DNA of 64,000 bases from Pseudomonas sp. Choline-02u-1 (GTDB taxonomy: Bacteria > Pseudomonadota > Gammaproteobacteria > Pseudomonadales > Pseudomonadaceae): positions 30,824-94,823 of the forward strand of contig NZ_PJBC01000007.1 of NCBI RefSeq assembly GCF_002836515.1, given 5' to 3'. The translations under genes and the position numbers were made by a program. Positions 44,611 through 53,092 of this stretch are shown here, piece after piece. The first letter of the stretch is position 1. Each line of letters begins with the position of its first letter. Below the pieces are notes generated by a model. That model made no database searches and was not told the DNA's origin. It was given only the letters and a program-made list of their open reading frames with translations.

Positions 44611-46767
44611 GTGTTTGCTCGCCTTTTTGCTTTGCCCAGCCTGCTGCTTGTCTGCCTGATGACGCTGCTGCCGCTGGGGCCCGCGCATGCGGTCGGTTTG
44701 CCCGGCCTGCTCAACACCTCCAAACCGCAAGCTGAAGCCCAGGAACCCCTCGGCCAGTCGCTCGACGAGGTGATCAAGTCGCTGGAAAACGACAAGCAAC
44801 GCGCGCAGTTGCTCAGCGATCTGAAGAAGCTGCGCGACGCCACGAAGCAAGCCCAGGCCACGCCGGAAGAAGGCGTGCTGGGCCTGATCGGCGGCACCCT
44901 CGCCAACTTCGAAAAACAGTTTTCCGGCGCCGACAGCCCGATCACCCGCTGGTCCAACGAATTCGACCTGGCCAAGGACGAGCTGACCAGCAAGCTGCTG
45001 CCGGCCAATGAATGGCTGCCCATCATTTTCGGCTTCGCCGTTATCCTGATGCTCTGGAGCCTGCTCGCCGCCGCGCTGATCTGGCTTGGCCACCGTGTGC
45101 GTCTGCGCTTTGGCCTGACCGAAGAACTGCCGCAACACCCCAAGGCCCTCGACATGTTGCGCTTCGCTTTGCGCAAGCTCGGGCCGTGGCTGATCGCGTT
45201 GGTGATGACGGTGTACATGAGCTACGTGCTGCCGTCCTCGCTGGGCAAAAGTCTGGCGATGGTGCTGGCTTATGCGTTGGTGGTGGGTACCTGTTTCTCG
45301 GCGATCTGTGTGATTGCCTTCTCCCTGCTCGACGGCCCGCACCGCCATCGCGCGCTGTATATCCTGCGCCATCAGGCGTTCCGGCCGCTGTGGCTGATCG
45401 GCAGCTTTGCCGCGTTTGGTGAAGCGCTGAGCGATCCGCGCTTGGTCGAGAGCTTGGGCGTACATCTGGCGCACACCGCAGCGACCACCGCCAATGTGCT
45501 CGCCGCGCTGTCGACCGGCCTGTTCATCCTGCGTTTCCGCCGGCCGATTGCGCACCTGATCCGCAATCAACCACTGTCGCGGCGCCTGACCCGCCGCGCC
45601 CTCAGCGACACCATCGAAATCCTCGGCACCTTCTGGTACGTGCCGGCGCTGGTGCTGGTCGGCATCTCACTGTTTGCCACTTTCGTCTCCGCTGGCGACA
45701 CCAGCACGGCGCTGCGGCAGTCGCTGATCTGCACGGTTCTGCTGGTGTTGTGCATGGTCATCAACGGCCTCGTGCGCCGCCATTCGCTGAAACCGCAACG
45801 CGGGCCGAAACGCCATGCGCTGTACTCGGAGCGACTGAAAAACTTCTTCTACACCCTGACGCATTTGCTGGTGTGGCTGATCTTTATCGAACTGGGCCTG
45901 CGCGTGTGGGGCCATTCGCTGATCGCGTTCGCCGAAGGTGATGGCCACGACATCAGCGTCAAACTGTTCAGCCTGATCGGCACGCTGATTTTCTCCTGGC
46001 TGATCTGGATCCTCGCCGACACCGCCGTGCACCACGCCCTCACCCGCTCGCGCAAAGGTCTGGCGAATGCACGGGCGCAGACGATGATGCCGCTGATCCG
46101 CAACGTGCTGTTCGTGGCGATTTTCATCATCGCGCTGATCGTCGCGTTGGCGAACATGGGCATGAACGTCACGCCGCTGCTGGCCGGTGCCGGTGTGATC
46201 GGTCTGGCCATCGGCTTCGGTGCGCAGTCACTGGTCGCCGACTTGATCACCGGCCTCTTCATCATCATCGAAGACTCGCTGGCCATTGATGACTACGTCG
46301 ACGTCGGCGGCCACCTCGGCACCGTCGAAGGCCTGACCATCCGTACCGTGCGCCTGCGCGACATCGACGGCATCGTCCATACCATCCCGTTCAGCGAAAT
46401 CAAAAGCATCAAGAACTACTCGCGGGAATTCGGCTACGCCATCTTCCGTGTCGCCGTGCCGTACAACATGGAAATCGACGACGCGATCAAACTGATGCGC
46501 GACGTCGGCCAAAAGATGCGCAGCGACCCGTTGCAACGCCGCAACATCTGGTCGCCACTGGAGATTCAGGGTGTCGAGAGTTTCGAGTCCGGCAGCGCGA
46601 TTCTGCGCGCACGGTTCAAGACTGCGCCGATCAAGCAGTGGGAGGTTTCCCGGGCGTTCAACTTGGCGTTGAAGCGGCAACTGGATGAGGCGGGACTGGA
46701 TCTGGCGACACCGCGGATGAGTGTGCAGGTGATTACGCCTGGGGTTGAGATGAAAAAGGAAGGCTGA
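44611..46767 (+). CDS. MscS-family mechanosensitive ion channel, large type
   Basis: A channel of 718 residues from GTG 44611, which gives a signal peptide (VFARLFALPSLLLVCLMTLL, ending AHA). An alternative start is ATG 44533, overlapping the small upstream gene. A periplasmic helical domain is followed by about ten membrane segments. The pore helix/MscS core is NMGMNVTPLLAGAGVIGLAI, then FGAQSLVADLITGLFII and the beta-domain (DDYVDVGGHLGTVEGLTIRT). It releases solutes on hypo-osmotic shock. Confidence 0.88.
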   Translation: MFARLFALPSLLLVCLMTLLPLGPAHAVGLPGLLNTSKPQAEAQEPLGQSLDEVIKSLENDKQRAQLLSDLKKLRDATKQAQATPEEGVLGLIGGTLANFEKQFSGADSPITRWSNEFDLAKDELTSKLLPANEWLPIIFGFAVILMLWSLLAAALIWLGHRVRLRFGLTEELPQHPKALDMLRFALRKLGPWLIALVMTVYMSYVLPSSLGKSLAMVLAYALVVGTCFSAICVIAFSLLDGPHRHRALYILRHQAFRPLWLIGSFAAFGEALSDPRLVESLGVHLAHTAATTANVLAALSTGLFILRFRRPIAHLIRNQPLSRRLTRRALSDTIEILGTFWYVPALVLVGISLFATFVSAGDTSTALRQSLICTVLLVLCMVINGLVRRHSLKPQRGPKRHALYSERLKNFFYTLTHLLVWLIFIELGLRVWGHSLIAFAEGDGHDISVKLFSLIGTLIFSWLIWILADTAVHHALTRSRKGLANARAQTMMPLIRNVLFVAIFIIALIVALANMGMNVTPLLAGAGVIGLAIGFGAQSLVADLITGLFIIIEDSLAIDDYVDVGGHLGTVEGLTIRTVRLRDIDGIVHTIPFSEIKSIKNYSREFGYAIFRVAVPYNMEIDDAIKLMRDVGQKMRSDPLQRRNIWSPLEIQGVESFESGSAILRARFKTAPIKQWEVSRAFNLALKRQLDEAGLDLATPRMSVQVITPGVEMKKEG

Positions 46768-46776
46768 ACTGAGATG

Positions 46777-46814
46777 GCCCCCTATTGGCAGGCAATACCA
46801 ATAGGGGGCTAGTT
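46777..46814 (+). terminator. Terminator between the channel and immunity genes
   Basis: Perfect 12-bp stem GCCCCCTATTGG/CCAATAGGGGGC with a 9-base loop, then TAGTTTTA. It ends the channel transcript, and the stem may also serve the convergent immunity gene. Confidence 0.8.
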
Positions 46815-47069
46815 TTATCCGGCTTTGAAACCAGGTTTTCCTTCGGCGGCCCGCCACCTTTTTACTTCCGCCACAATATTTTCCGGACCGCTTTTTCCCG
46901 ATTCTGGGTAGTAGATTAAATCGGAACGGGCTGGATGCTCGCTCAGTCGTTCAAACTCCATAACAGCTGAGGTATGCCCCTTTTCAGTCGCGTAATCCGA
47001 TTGACATATCTTTTGTACAAAATGCAAAAACTGCTCTTCGGACATATCACTAATCATTAACTTTTTCAT
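46815..47069 (-). CDS. Pyocin/colicin E-type DNase immunity protein
   Basis: A four-helix immunity protein of 84 residues, of the Im2/Im9 family. The conserved helix III contact motif HPARSDLIYYP carries the Asp and two Tyr used as binding hot spots in colicin immunity proteins. Helix IV ends VKRWRAAEGKPGF as in the family. It blocks the DNase of the adjacent pyocin. The ATG overlaps the pyocin stop codon by one base (TAATG), which would couple synthesis. Confidence 0.93.
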   Translation of the reverse strand: MKKLMISDMSEEQFLHFVQKICQSDYATEKGHTSAVMEFERLSEHPARSDLIYYPESGKSGPENIVAEVKRWRAAEGKPGFKAG

Positions 47070-48979
47070 TACTCGACTCCCTTATGAACTGCCAAATGCT
47101 GCTTCGGAGTTAGCAAACGCAGGTTATCAATATCGTACAGCTGCCCACCGTCCGATAACGATGAGACGTGGCGCAGCTCAAATTTCACTCGTTTACCGAC
47201 TCGCTCACCCGCTCTCACAAACGCTGACCGCCCTTTGCTCATTGCACTGAGACTATTTGGATCAAACCACATCGCCAGCTCAACGTCAGCGCTCACCGCC
47301 TTCCAGAAAGTCTCCCTGAACGCCCTGAAATCCTTGAAATTCTTGCCTCGCAGTTGATCTGCAATATTTGAGGGAATTGCCGCCCCCTCACCTTGCGTAG
47401 CCGCTTCCAGCCATCCACCGTCAACCGGCGCTCCATGACCACTGGCCACCCCTGGATCATTGCGTCGATCCCGGAACATGACGTACTGCGGTGGCAGACC
47501 CGATTCCAGTGGGAAGACCAGAATGAAGTCGTCGAAACGAATGTTGCCCCGCCCTGGGTGAGCGTCGATCCGTCCTTCAATCGGCACGAGGTTGCCGCCG
47601 GTATATCGCGGTGGGGCCGGATTCGCGATGGGGAACAGCGTTGAACTGTCTGCCGGCGTTACAGAGGGCGTCCAGACCGCGGTTGTCGGCGGGATGTCAG
47701 TGAGGGTCGCGCTGTAAGTGTTGTTTCCTGCATTGAAACCAGCTGCAACCACGCGGACGCCGGAAGGCAGTTTTGTCCCCGCTACCGGAACGACAAGCAG
47801 TTCGGCGAGAGATCCCGTCAGCGGCCGGGCGCTCAAACGTACCGGCAGATTCAGTCGTGCTCTTTCGCTTGCCAGCCTGTCCAGATCAGGCAGTTGACCG
47901 GGCAGCAGATCTGCCAGTGGAAGGCTGAGCAGAAAGCGTTCAGGCAATTCCCCATTACCCAACACCGGCGAGTAGACAAACGAACTCACCCCCACCATCA
48001 GACCGGACGCCGTGCCGGCAGCCAGCCCCGATAAACCGGCCACCGCCGAGCGAATCGAAGCGGCAAAACCCGCCATCAGGTTGTCGGCGATCGCGACCGC
48101 ACCAGCGGACGTCGCAAATACCACTTGGGCGTGGCTGATATTGCCCTGAAAGCGCAAAAGGCTGCTGTGCCCACCGGAGGAGTCCTGCCGGCGCTTTTCC
48201 TCAGCAAGCCTGCGTGCTTCGGCTTCCGCCTCAAGCGCCGCCTGTTCCTCGGCACGCTTGCGCTCCAACGCCTCAGCGGCCAAGCGGGCCTGCTCTTCTT
48301 CGAGCCGCCTGAGTTCATTGGCGGCGGCCTGCCGCGCCAGCTCCTCGGCCAGCCGCCGCGCTTGCTCCTGAGCGACGCGGGCCTGTTCCTGTGCAACCTG
48401 CCGGGCGTGTTCCGCCGCCAACCTCGCCTGCTCCTGAGCGATCCGCTCGGCTTCCTGCGCTTGCACCACGGCAATCATGCCCTTGACCGTGGCCGACTGG
48501 CTGTTCAAAACGCCAATGCCTTCAACCATTAACTTGGCGTTGAACAAGGCGCTATAGGCCTGCCGTACGCTGACGCTGCCGCTTCGTCGATTGACTTGCG
48601 GTAAACGACCTCCGTTGAAAAAGGTTTCAACCTGGGCGTGGCCGAAACGTTCGATGGCCACGTCCTTGGCCACAAGAAGCGCACCAAACTTTCTGGCGAT
48701 CAGGGAATCCCTGAATCGCATCTCCCGCGCCAGCGCATCCAAAGGAGGCAATACACTTTGATCGCCTGCTGCCCGTACTTCTGCCAGTTCATGTTCGATG
48801 ACTTGAGCAATTTTTCTGGAAGTATCTTTGTAGATACTTTCCATATCGAGTATTTCACCCAACGGCGCAAAATTAATGCCTGGCCCCGAGCCGTCTCCTG
48901 CACCCAAATAATGTAAATATTCGTCTTGTTTATCCGGACGCACAACAATCGGCGGAAGCGTTATTCCATTACGCTGCAT
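47069..48979 (-). CDS. S-type pyocin with HNH DNase domain
   Basis: A 636-residue bacteriocin with a perfect GGAGGA site before ATG 48979. Order: N-terminal region 1–175 (receptor binding expected); Ala/Glu/Arg-rich coiled coil about 178–270 (EQARLAAEHARQVAQEQARV); pyocin S translocation domain about 300–510; C-terminal colicin E9-type DNase about 535–636 (NFKDFRAFRETFWKAVS, DPNSLSAMSKG). H604, H628 and H632 match E9 His103, His127 and His131 in spacing. The first metal His of the usual HH pair (E9 His102) is Arg here (ELRH, R603). There is no Sec signal, so release by lysis is expected. Confidence 0.9.
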   Translation of the reverse strand: MQRNGITLPPIVVRPDKQDEYLHYLGAGDGSGPGINFAPLGEILDMESIYKDTSRKIAQVIEHELAEVRAAGDQSVLPPLDALAREMRFRDSLIARKFGALLVAKDVAIERFGHAQVETFFNGGRLPQVNRRSGSVSVRQAYSALFNAKLMVEGIGVLNSQSATVKGMIAVVQAQEAERIAQEQARLAAEHARQVAQEQARVAQEQARRLAEELARQAAANELRRLEEEQARLAAEALERKRAEEQAALEAEAEARRLAEEKRRQDSSGGHSSLLRFQGNISHAQVVFATSAGAVAIADNLMAGFAASIRSAVAGLSGLAAGTASGLMVGVSSFVYSPVLGNGELPERFLLSLPLADLLPGQLPDLDRLASERARLNLPVRLSARPLTGSLAELLVVPVAGTKLPSGVRVVAAGFNAGNNTYSATLTDIPPTTAVWTPSVTPADSSTLFPIANPAPPRYTGGNLVPIEGRIDAHPGRGNIRFDDFILVFPLESGLPPQYVMFRDRRNDPGVASGHGAPVDGGWLEAATQGEGAAIPSNIADQLRGKNFKDFRAFRETFWKAVSADVELAMWFDPNSLSAMSKGRSAFVRAGERVGKRVKFELRHVSSLSDGGQLYDIDNLRLLTPKQHLAVHKGVE

Positions 48980-49283
48980 TTATAAATCCTCCATGGACAT
49001 TAGTTTTGTCGCACTGACCCGTTACCCTCAAACAGCCAATAACGTGACCAGCACCTGGAGGAATTTATGGACATAGATGTTGTGCGGTGCGGTACATGGT
49101 TATCGCCCGCGTTTTATCTGTCACGCCGGACGGAACTGATAAAGCGGTAGGAGTTTTCGCTGATAACTTATGCTCAAACGTAAATCTATCGGAGCGCATA
49201 GCGCTTTCCGGACCCGATCGCACTTGCGTGCAAAGCCTTTGTCACAGGCAAGGAACCCAACAACAATAATCAAGGAGAAGCCC
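48980..49283. other. Divergent pyocin/amidohydrolase intergenic region
   Basis: This 304-base gap holds the pyocin leader. A single PrtN-box-like unit ATTGGCTGTT reads on the minus strand (49031–49040), about 60 bases before the pyocin start; only one clear unit is visible, so it is weak. TAAATCCTCCA (48983) and TGGAGGAATTTA (49056) are nearly inverted copies. I see no LexA-type CTG-N10-CAG box. Confidence 0.4.
49067..49150 (+). CDS. Possible 27-residue leader peptide
   Basis: ATG 49067 stands 5 bases after an excellent TGGAGG ribosome site and opens a 27-codon frame ending TAG at 49148 (MDIDVVRCGTWLSPAFYLSR, continuing). It reads toward the amidohydrolase. Coding is not proven: the peptide has no family, and the site may be a by-product of the inverted copy of the pyocin ribosome site. 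Confidence 0.25.
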   Translation: MDIDVVRCGTWLSPAFYLSRRTELIKR

Positions 49284-50618
49284 ATGCAACTGACGCGTAT
49301 TGCCCAGACCCTTTTGCTCACCCTGGTCGCCAGCCACGCCGGCGCCGCGACAATGGACAGCGCCCGCGCGCGAATCGCCGAGCAGGCGCAGAAGCTCGAA
49401 CCGCAACTGCTGGAAACCCGCCGCGATCTCCACGCCCATCCAGAACTCGGCAACACTGAGAAACGCACCTCTGAACTGGTCGCCAAACAGCTGCAAGCCA
49501 TGGGTCTTGAAGTGAAAACCGGCGTCGCCCGCACCGGCGTGGTCGCGGTTCTCAAAGGCGCGCTGCCCGGTCCGACCGTGGCGCTGCGGGCCGACATGGA
49601 CGCGCTGCCGGTCAAGGAAGTCTCCGACTTGCCGTTCGCTTCGAAAGCCAAAGGCATGTATCTCGACAAGGAAGTCGACGTCATGCACGCCTGCGGCCAC
49701 GACGCCCACACCGCAATCCTGCTCAGCGCGGCAAAGATCCTGACGGGCATGCGCGACACCCTGCCCGGCACCGTGGTGTTCTACTTTCAGCCTGCTGAAG
49801 AAGGCCCGAGCGACTTCATTCCCGACGGCAAAAACACCTGGGGCGCAAAAATGATGGTCGAAGAAGGCGTGATGCAATCGCCGAAACCCGATGCGGTATT
49901 CGGCCTCCATGTCTGGGCCGGCGTCCCCGCCGGCCAGATCGCCTACCGCCCCGGCCCGACCCTGGCCAGCTCCGACGACCTGCGCATCAAGATTCACGGC
50001 AAACAAACCCACGCCGGCCGTCCCTGGGACGGCATTGACCCGATCACCGTCGGTGCGCAAACCATCGTCGGCCTGCAGACCGTGGTCAGTCGCCGCACCG
50101 ACATTTCCTCGTATCCGTCGGTGGTCAGCATCGGCACCATCAACGGCGGCACGCGCTACAACATCATCCCCGAATCACTCGACATGACCGGGACCATCCG
50201 TTCCTACGACTACGGCATCCGCCAGAAACTGCACAACGACGTGCGCCAGACCATCGAGAAAATCGCCGAAAGCGGTGGCGCTAAAGCCGACGTCACCATC
50301 ATCGAAAAATATGACCCGACGATCAACAACCCGGCACTGACCGAGAAAATGCTGCCGACATTGAAATGGGCGGCCAAGGATGACGTGGTGCAGGGACCGC
50401 TGGTGGGTGGGGCGGAAGATTTCTCGTTCTTCGCCAAAGAGGCGCCGGGACTGTTTGTGTTTCTCGGTGTGACCCCCAGGGATCAAGACATGAGCAAGGC
50501 TGCGCCGAATCACAATCCAGGTTTCTTTGTGGATGAGTCGGCATTGGTGGTTGGGGTGAGGACACTGGCTTCGCTGGCGACGGATTATTTGTATGGAAAT
50601 GCGGGGGTGGGCAAGTAG
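49284..50618 (+). CDS. Exported M20-family amidohydrolase
   Basis: A dizinc amidohydrolase of 444 residues related to hippurate/N-acyl-amino-acid hydrolases. ATG 49284 follows AAGGAGA and gives a Sec signal (MQLTRIAQTLLLTLVASHAG, cut near AAT). Metal motifs: RRDLHAHPELGN, LRADMDALPV, HACGHDAHTAILL, and QPAEEGPSDF with the catalytic Glu. Export is unusual for this mostly cytoplasmic family and points to periplasmic or extracellular N-acyl substrates. Monocistronic. Confidence 0.88.
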   Translation: MQLTRIAQTLLLTLVASHAGAATMDSARARIAEQAQKLEPQLLETRRDLHAHPELGNTEKRTSELVAKQLQAMGLEVKTGVARTGVVAVLKGALPGPTVALRADMDALPVKEVSDLPFASKAKGMYLDKEVDVMHACGHDAHTAILLSAAKILTGMRDTLPGTVVFYFQPAEEGPSDFIPDGKNTWGAKMMVEEGVMQSPKPDAVFGLHVWAGVPAGQIAYRPGPTLASSDDLRIKIHGKQTHAGRPWDGIDPITVGAQTIVGLQTVVSRRTDISSYPSVVSIGTINGGTRYNIIPESLDMTGTIRSYDYGIRQKLHNDVRQTIEKIAESGGAKADVTIIEKYDPTINNPALTEKMLPTLKWAAKDDVVQGPLVGGAEDFSFFAKEAPGLFVFLGVTPRDQDMSKAAPNHNPGFFVDESALVVGVRTLASLATDYLYGNAGVGK

Positions 50619-50630
50619 ATAGGGGGTGAC

Positions 50631-50668
50631 TGTGGGAGCGCTTTCGCGAGCAGGCTCGCTCCCACAGA
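50631..50668. repeat. Single REP element
   Basis: tgtgggagcgctttcgcgag followed by caggctcgctcccaca: a REP-type palindrome after the amidohydrolase. Confidence 0.75.
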
Positions 50669-50829
50669 ACAGCGAAATCAAAATCAACAGATCGTCCGAT
50701 CGCGGCCCGAGCCTTCGGCAGCTCTCACATTCGATGAGCGCAAGCTCGAGTTCCGCTTTTGGTCCTGGAGCCCGTCGGCAGGCTGAGCGCAGGGATTGAT
50801 CGGGGCGTGGGAGCGCAGCGACCAGAAGA

Positions 50830-51546
50830 TCAGACCACATCAACCCCTACGTGAATCGCATCATGGCGCCAGAACTCCAGATCACAATCAATCAACCGCC
50901 CATGCTGATCATAATTGACCCGCGCAATCCGCAACCCCGGGCTCCCCACCGACACCCGTAACGCCGCTGCCGCATCCACCGACAACGCCGTCGGCACAAT
51001 CTCGAAGCGCACCCGCCCGTAGTGCAAATCGTAATGCCGCGCATACAACTCAGTGATCGACTGATTCAAATCAAACTCGAGAATCCCCGGAAAAAACTGC
51101 GGATTCAAATAGTGCTCCACATACAACACCAGGCGCCCGTCAATCCGCCGCGAGCGGCAAATCTGAATCACGCTCGACAGCGCCGGCAACTGCAACCACG
51201 CACACACCGCCGCCGAAGCCGGCTGCAACCGCGCTGAAATCACCTCGGTCGACGGCTCACGCCCCTGCGCACTGACCATGGCGTGGAAGTGACTGCGCTG
51301 CATGAGGTTGTAAGCCAGACGCGGCGGCGACACGAACCAGCCGCGCCGCTCCTCACGATAAATCTGCCCCTGCGCCTCAAGTTGCAACAACGCCTCACGC
51401 ACGGTGATCCGTGTGGTGCCGAACAATTCGCTGAGCTTGCGTTCGGCCGGCAATTTGCTCCCGGCCACCAGCAACGCATGATCGATCTGCTCCTGCAGCA
51501 CCTGGCCAATCGCTGTCACCGCTTTGGTTGCCTCATCGCGCATCAA
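50830..51546 (-). CDS. GntR-family regulator with UTRA domain
   Basis: A 238-residue HutC/PhnF-subfamily repressor. Winged helix: SKLPAERKLSELFGTTRITVREALLQLEAQG with the GntR wing YREERRGWFV. The UTRA ligand domain runs from about residue 90 (EVISARLQPASAAVCAWLQL) to the end (RIARVNYDQHGRLIDCDLEF). It is divergent from the ABC operon. TGG-N6-CCA-like operators lie just upstream of both genes, so it probably represses both until a phosphorylated or phosphonate-like ligand binds. The ligand is inferred from context only. Confidence 0.88.
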   Translation of the reverse strand: MMRDEATKAVTAIGQVLQEQIDHALLVAGSKLPAERKLSELFGTTRITVREALLQLEAQGQIYREERRGWFVSPPRLAYNLMQRSHFHAMVSAQGREPSTEVISARLQPASAAVCAWLQLPALSSVIQICRSRRIDGRLVLYVEHYLNPQFFPGILEFDLNQSITELYARHYDLHYGRVRFEIVPTALSVDAAAALRVSVGSPGLRIARVNYDQHGRLIDCDLEFWRHDAIHVGVDVV

Positions 51547-51557
51547 CGTTACCTATC

Positions 51558-51569
51558 TGGACTAGACCA
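51558..51569. promoter_or_regulatory. UTRA-type operator next to the regulator gene
   Basis: TGGACTAGACCA, one base from the perfect palindrome TGGTCTAGACCA typical of NagR/PhnF-type regulators. It is 12 bases upstream of the regulator's ATG. Confidence 0.6.
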
Positions 51570-51638
51570 GCACTGTTTCGGGGCAAATTCGAACGCCGCT
51601 CGAAGCGCCTTCGCATGTTGCAAGCCTAGGCAGTGCAG

Positions 51639-51656
51639 ATGACCGACAGATGACAA
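51639..51656 (-). promoter_or_regulatory. Possible Pho box reading toward the regulator gene
   Basis: The minus strand reads TTGTCAT-CTGT-CGGTCAT, two half-sites with 12 of 14 bases matching CTGTCAT. A weak -10 (TAGGCT) is 10 bases on. Uncertain. Confidence 0.4.
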
Positions 51657-51835
51657 AACTACCCAGCGGTCGCGTTCATGGCTTGCAATACATCGGCCAA
51701 GTCCTTTGTCTGCCGGGCCCGCGTCATGGTCTACGCTTGTTTGGCAGCTGCCGATCCCGGGCAGAAAAAAGACCTGCCATAAGGCCTTAGACATCAAAGT
51801 GTCATCCAGCCTGACTAAATTGGCTCAGGTATTGC

Positions 51836-51847
51836 TGACCTAGACCA
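51836..51847. promoter_or_regulatory. UTRA-type operator upstream of the ABC operon
   Basis: TGACCTAGACCA shares the CTAGACCA half with the site at 51558 and lies 45 bases before the binding-protein ATG. Confidence 0.55.
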
Positions 51848-51891
51848 ACACAATCCAATCGCAGCGTTGAACACCACCAAGGAGCTTCGGA

Positions 51892-52959
51892 ATGAAACAG
51901 CTTTTCCTGGCAACACTGTTAGGCTCGACCATTGCTATGTGCACCGCCGCGATGGCGGCCGACACCGATCTGAAAACCCTCGAAGCCGCGGCAAGAGCGG
52001 AAGGTGCCGTGAACAGTGTCGGCATGCCCGACAACTGGGCCAACTGGAAAGGCACTTGGGATGACCTGGCTGCGAATTACGGCTTGAAGCACATCGACAC
52101 CGACATGAGCTCGGCCCAGGAAATCGCCAAGTTCGCCGCCGAAAAAGACAACGCCACCGCCGACATCGGCGACGTCGGTGCCGCCTTCGGCCCGATCGCG
52201 GTCAAGCAAGGCGTGGTGCAACCGTACAAGCCAAGCACCTGGGATCAGGTTCCGGACTGGGCCAAAGACAAGGACGGCAACTGGGCACTGGCCTACACCG
52301 GCACCATCGCCTTCATCGTTAACAAGAAGCTGCTGAACGGCTCCGACGTGCCGACCAAATGGGCTGACCTGAAAACCGGCAAGTACAAGGTTTCCATCGG
52401 CGACGTAAGCACCGCCGCCCAGGCCGCCAACGGTGTCCTCGCTGCGGCATTGGCCAACGGCGGTGACGAGAAGAACATCAAACCTGCCCTGCTGCTGTTC
52501 GCCGACCTCGCCAAACAGGGGCGCCTGTCGATGGCCAACCCGACCATCGCCACCATGGAAAAAGGCGAGATCGAAGTCGGCGTGGTCTGGGATTTCAACG
52601 GCCTGAGCTACAAGGCCAAGATGGCCAACCCGGATGACTACGTGGTGCTGATCCCGTCCGACGGTTCGGTGATTTCCGGCTACACCACGATCATCAACAA
52701 GTACGCGAAAAACCCCAACGCCGCCAAGCTGGCCCGCGAATACATCTTCAGCGACGCAGGCCAGACCAACCTCGCCCGCGGCAACGCTCGGCCGATCCGC
52801 GCCGAACACCTGCAACTGCCGGAAGACGTGAAAGCCCAGCTGCTGCCGAACGAGCAGTACAAGAAGGTCACGCCGGTCAAGGATGCCGACGCCTGGGAAA
52901 AAACTTCCAAAGCCCTGCCGCAGCAGTGGAACGAAGAAGTCATTGTCGAAATGAAGTAA
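51892..52959 (+). CDS. ABC transporter periplasmic binding protein
   Basis: A family 1 extracellular solute-binding protein of 355 residues. Signal peptide MKQLFLATLLGSTIAMCTAA, cut near AMAA/D. The mature protein has the two-lobe pattern of the iron/thiamine/2-aminoethylphosphonate-type binding proteins (LEAAARAEGAVNSVGMPDNW; TADIGDVGAAFGPIAVKQGV; ALAYTGTIAFIVNKKLL). First gene of a five- or six-gene import operon. The ligand is not visible in the sequence; the enzymes downstream suggest a phosphate-containing compound. Confidence 0.88.
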   Translation: MKQLFLATLLGSTIAMCTAAMAADTDLKTLEAAARAEGAVNSVGMPDNWANWKGTWDDLAANYGLKHIDTDMSSAQEIAKFAAEKDNATADIGDVGAAFGPIAVKQGVVQPYKPSTWDQVPDWAKDKDGNWALAYTGTIAFIVNKKLLNGSDVPTKWADLKTGKYKVSIGDVSTAAQAANGVLAAALANGGDEKNIKPALLLFADLAKQGRLSMANPTIATMEKGEIEVGVVWDFNGLSYKAKMANPDDYVVLIPSDGSVISGYTTIINKYAKNPNAAKLAREYIFSDAGQTNLARGNARPIRAEHLQLPEDVKAQLLPNEQYKKVTPVKDADAWEKTSKALPQQWNEEVIVEMK

Positions 52960-52968
52960 TCGTTCATC

Positions 52969-53053
52969 TGTAGGAGCTGCCGGAGGCTGCGATCTTTTGA
53001 TCTTGCCCTTTAAAAGCAACATCAAAAGATCGCAGCCTCCGGCAGCTCCTACA
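52969..53053. repeat. REP-type inverted repeat (TGTAGGAGCTGCCGGAGG family)
   Basis: Arms tgtaggagctgccggaggct and its exact complement around gatcttttgatc / atcaaaagatc. It lies inside the operon between the binding-protein and phosphodiesterase genes and could lower expression downstream. Confidence 0.88.
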
Positions 53054-53092
53054 CAGATTGGTTCCAGATTTGTTTTCGGAGTTCTTGCCCCT

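Larger units (their letters stand above)
51547..51891. other. Divergent control region of regulator and ABC operon
   Basis: 345 bases without a gene. It contains two UTRA-type operators and one leftward Pho-box-like sequence, each listed separately. Confidence 0.5.

Noticed and set aside
48980..49283. LexA (SOS) box for the pyocin
   Set aside because: No CTGT-N8-ACAG-type palindrome is present; only a single weak PrtN-like unit was seen.
51801..51818. Rightward Pho box before the ABC operon (GTGTCATCCAGCCTGACT)
   Set aside because: The second half-site matches poorly, so only the leftward site at 51639–51656 was kept as a candidate.
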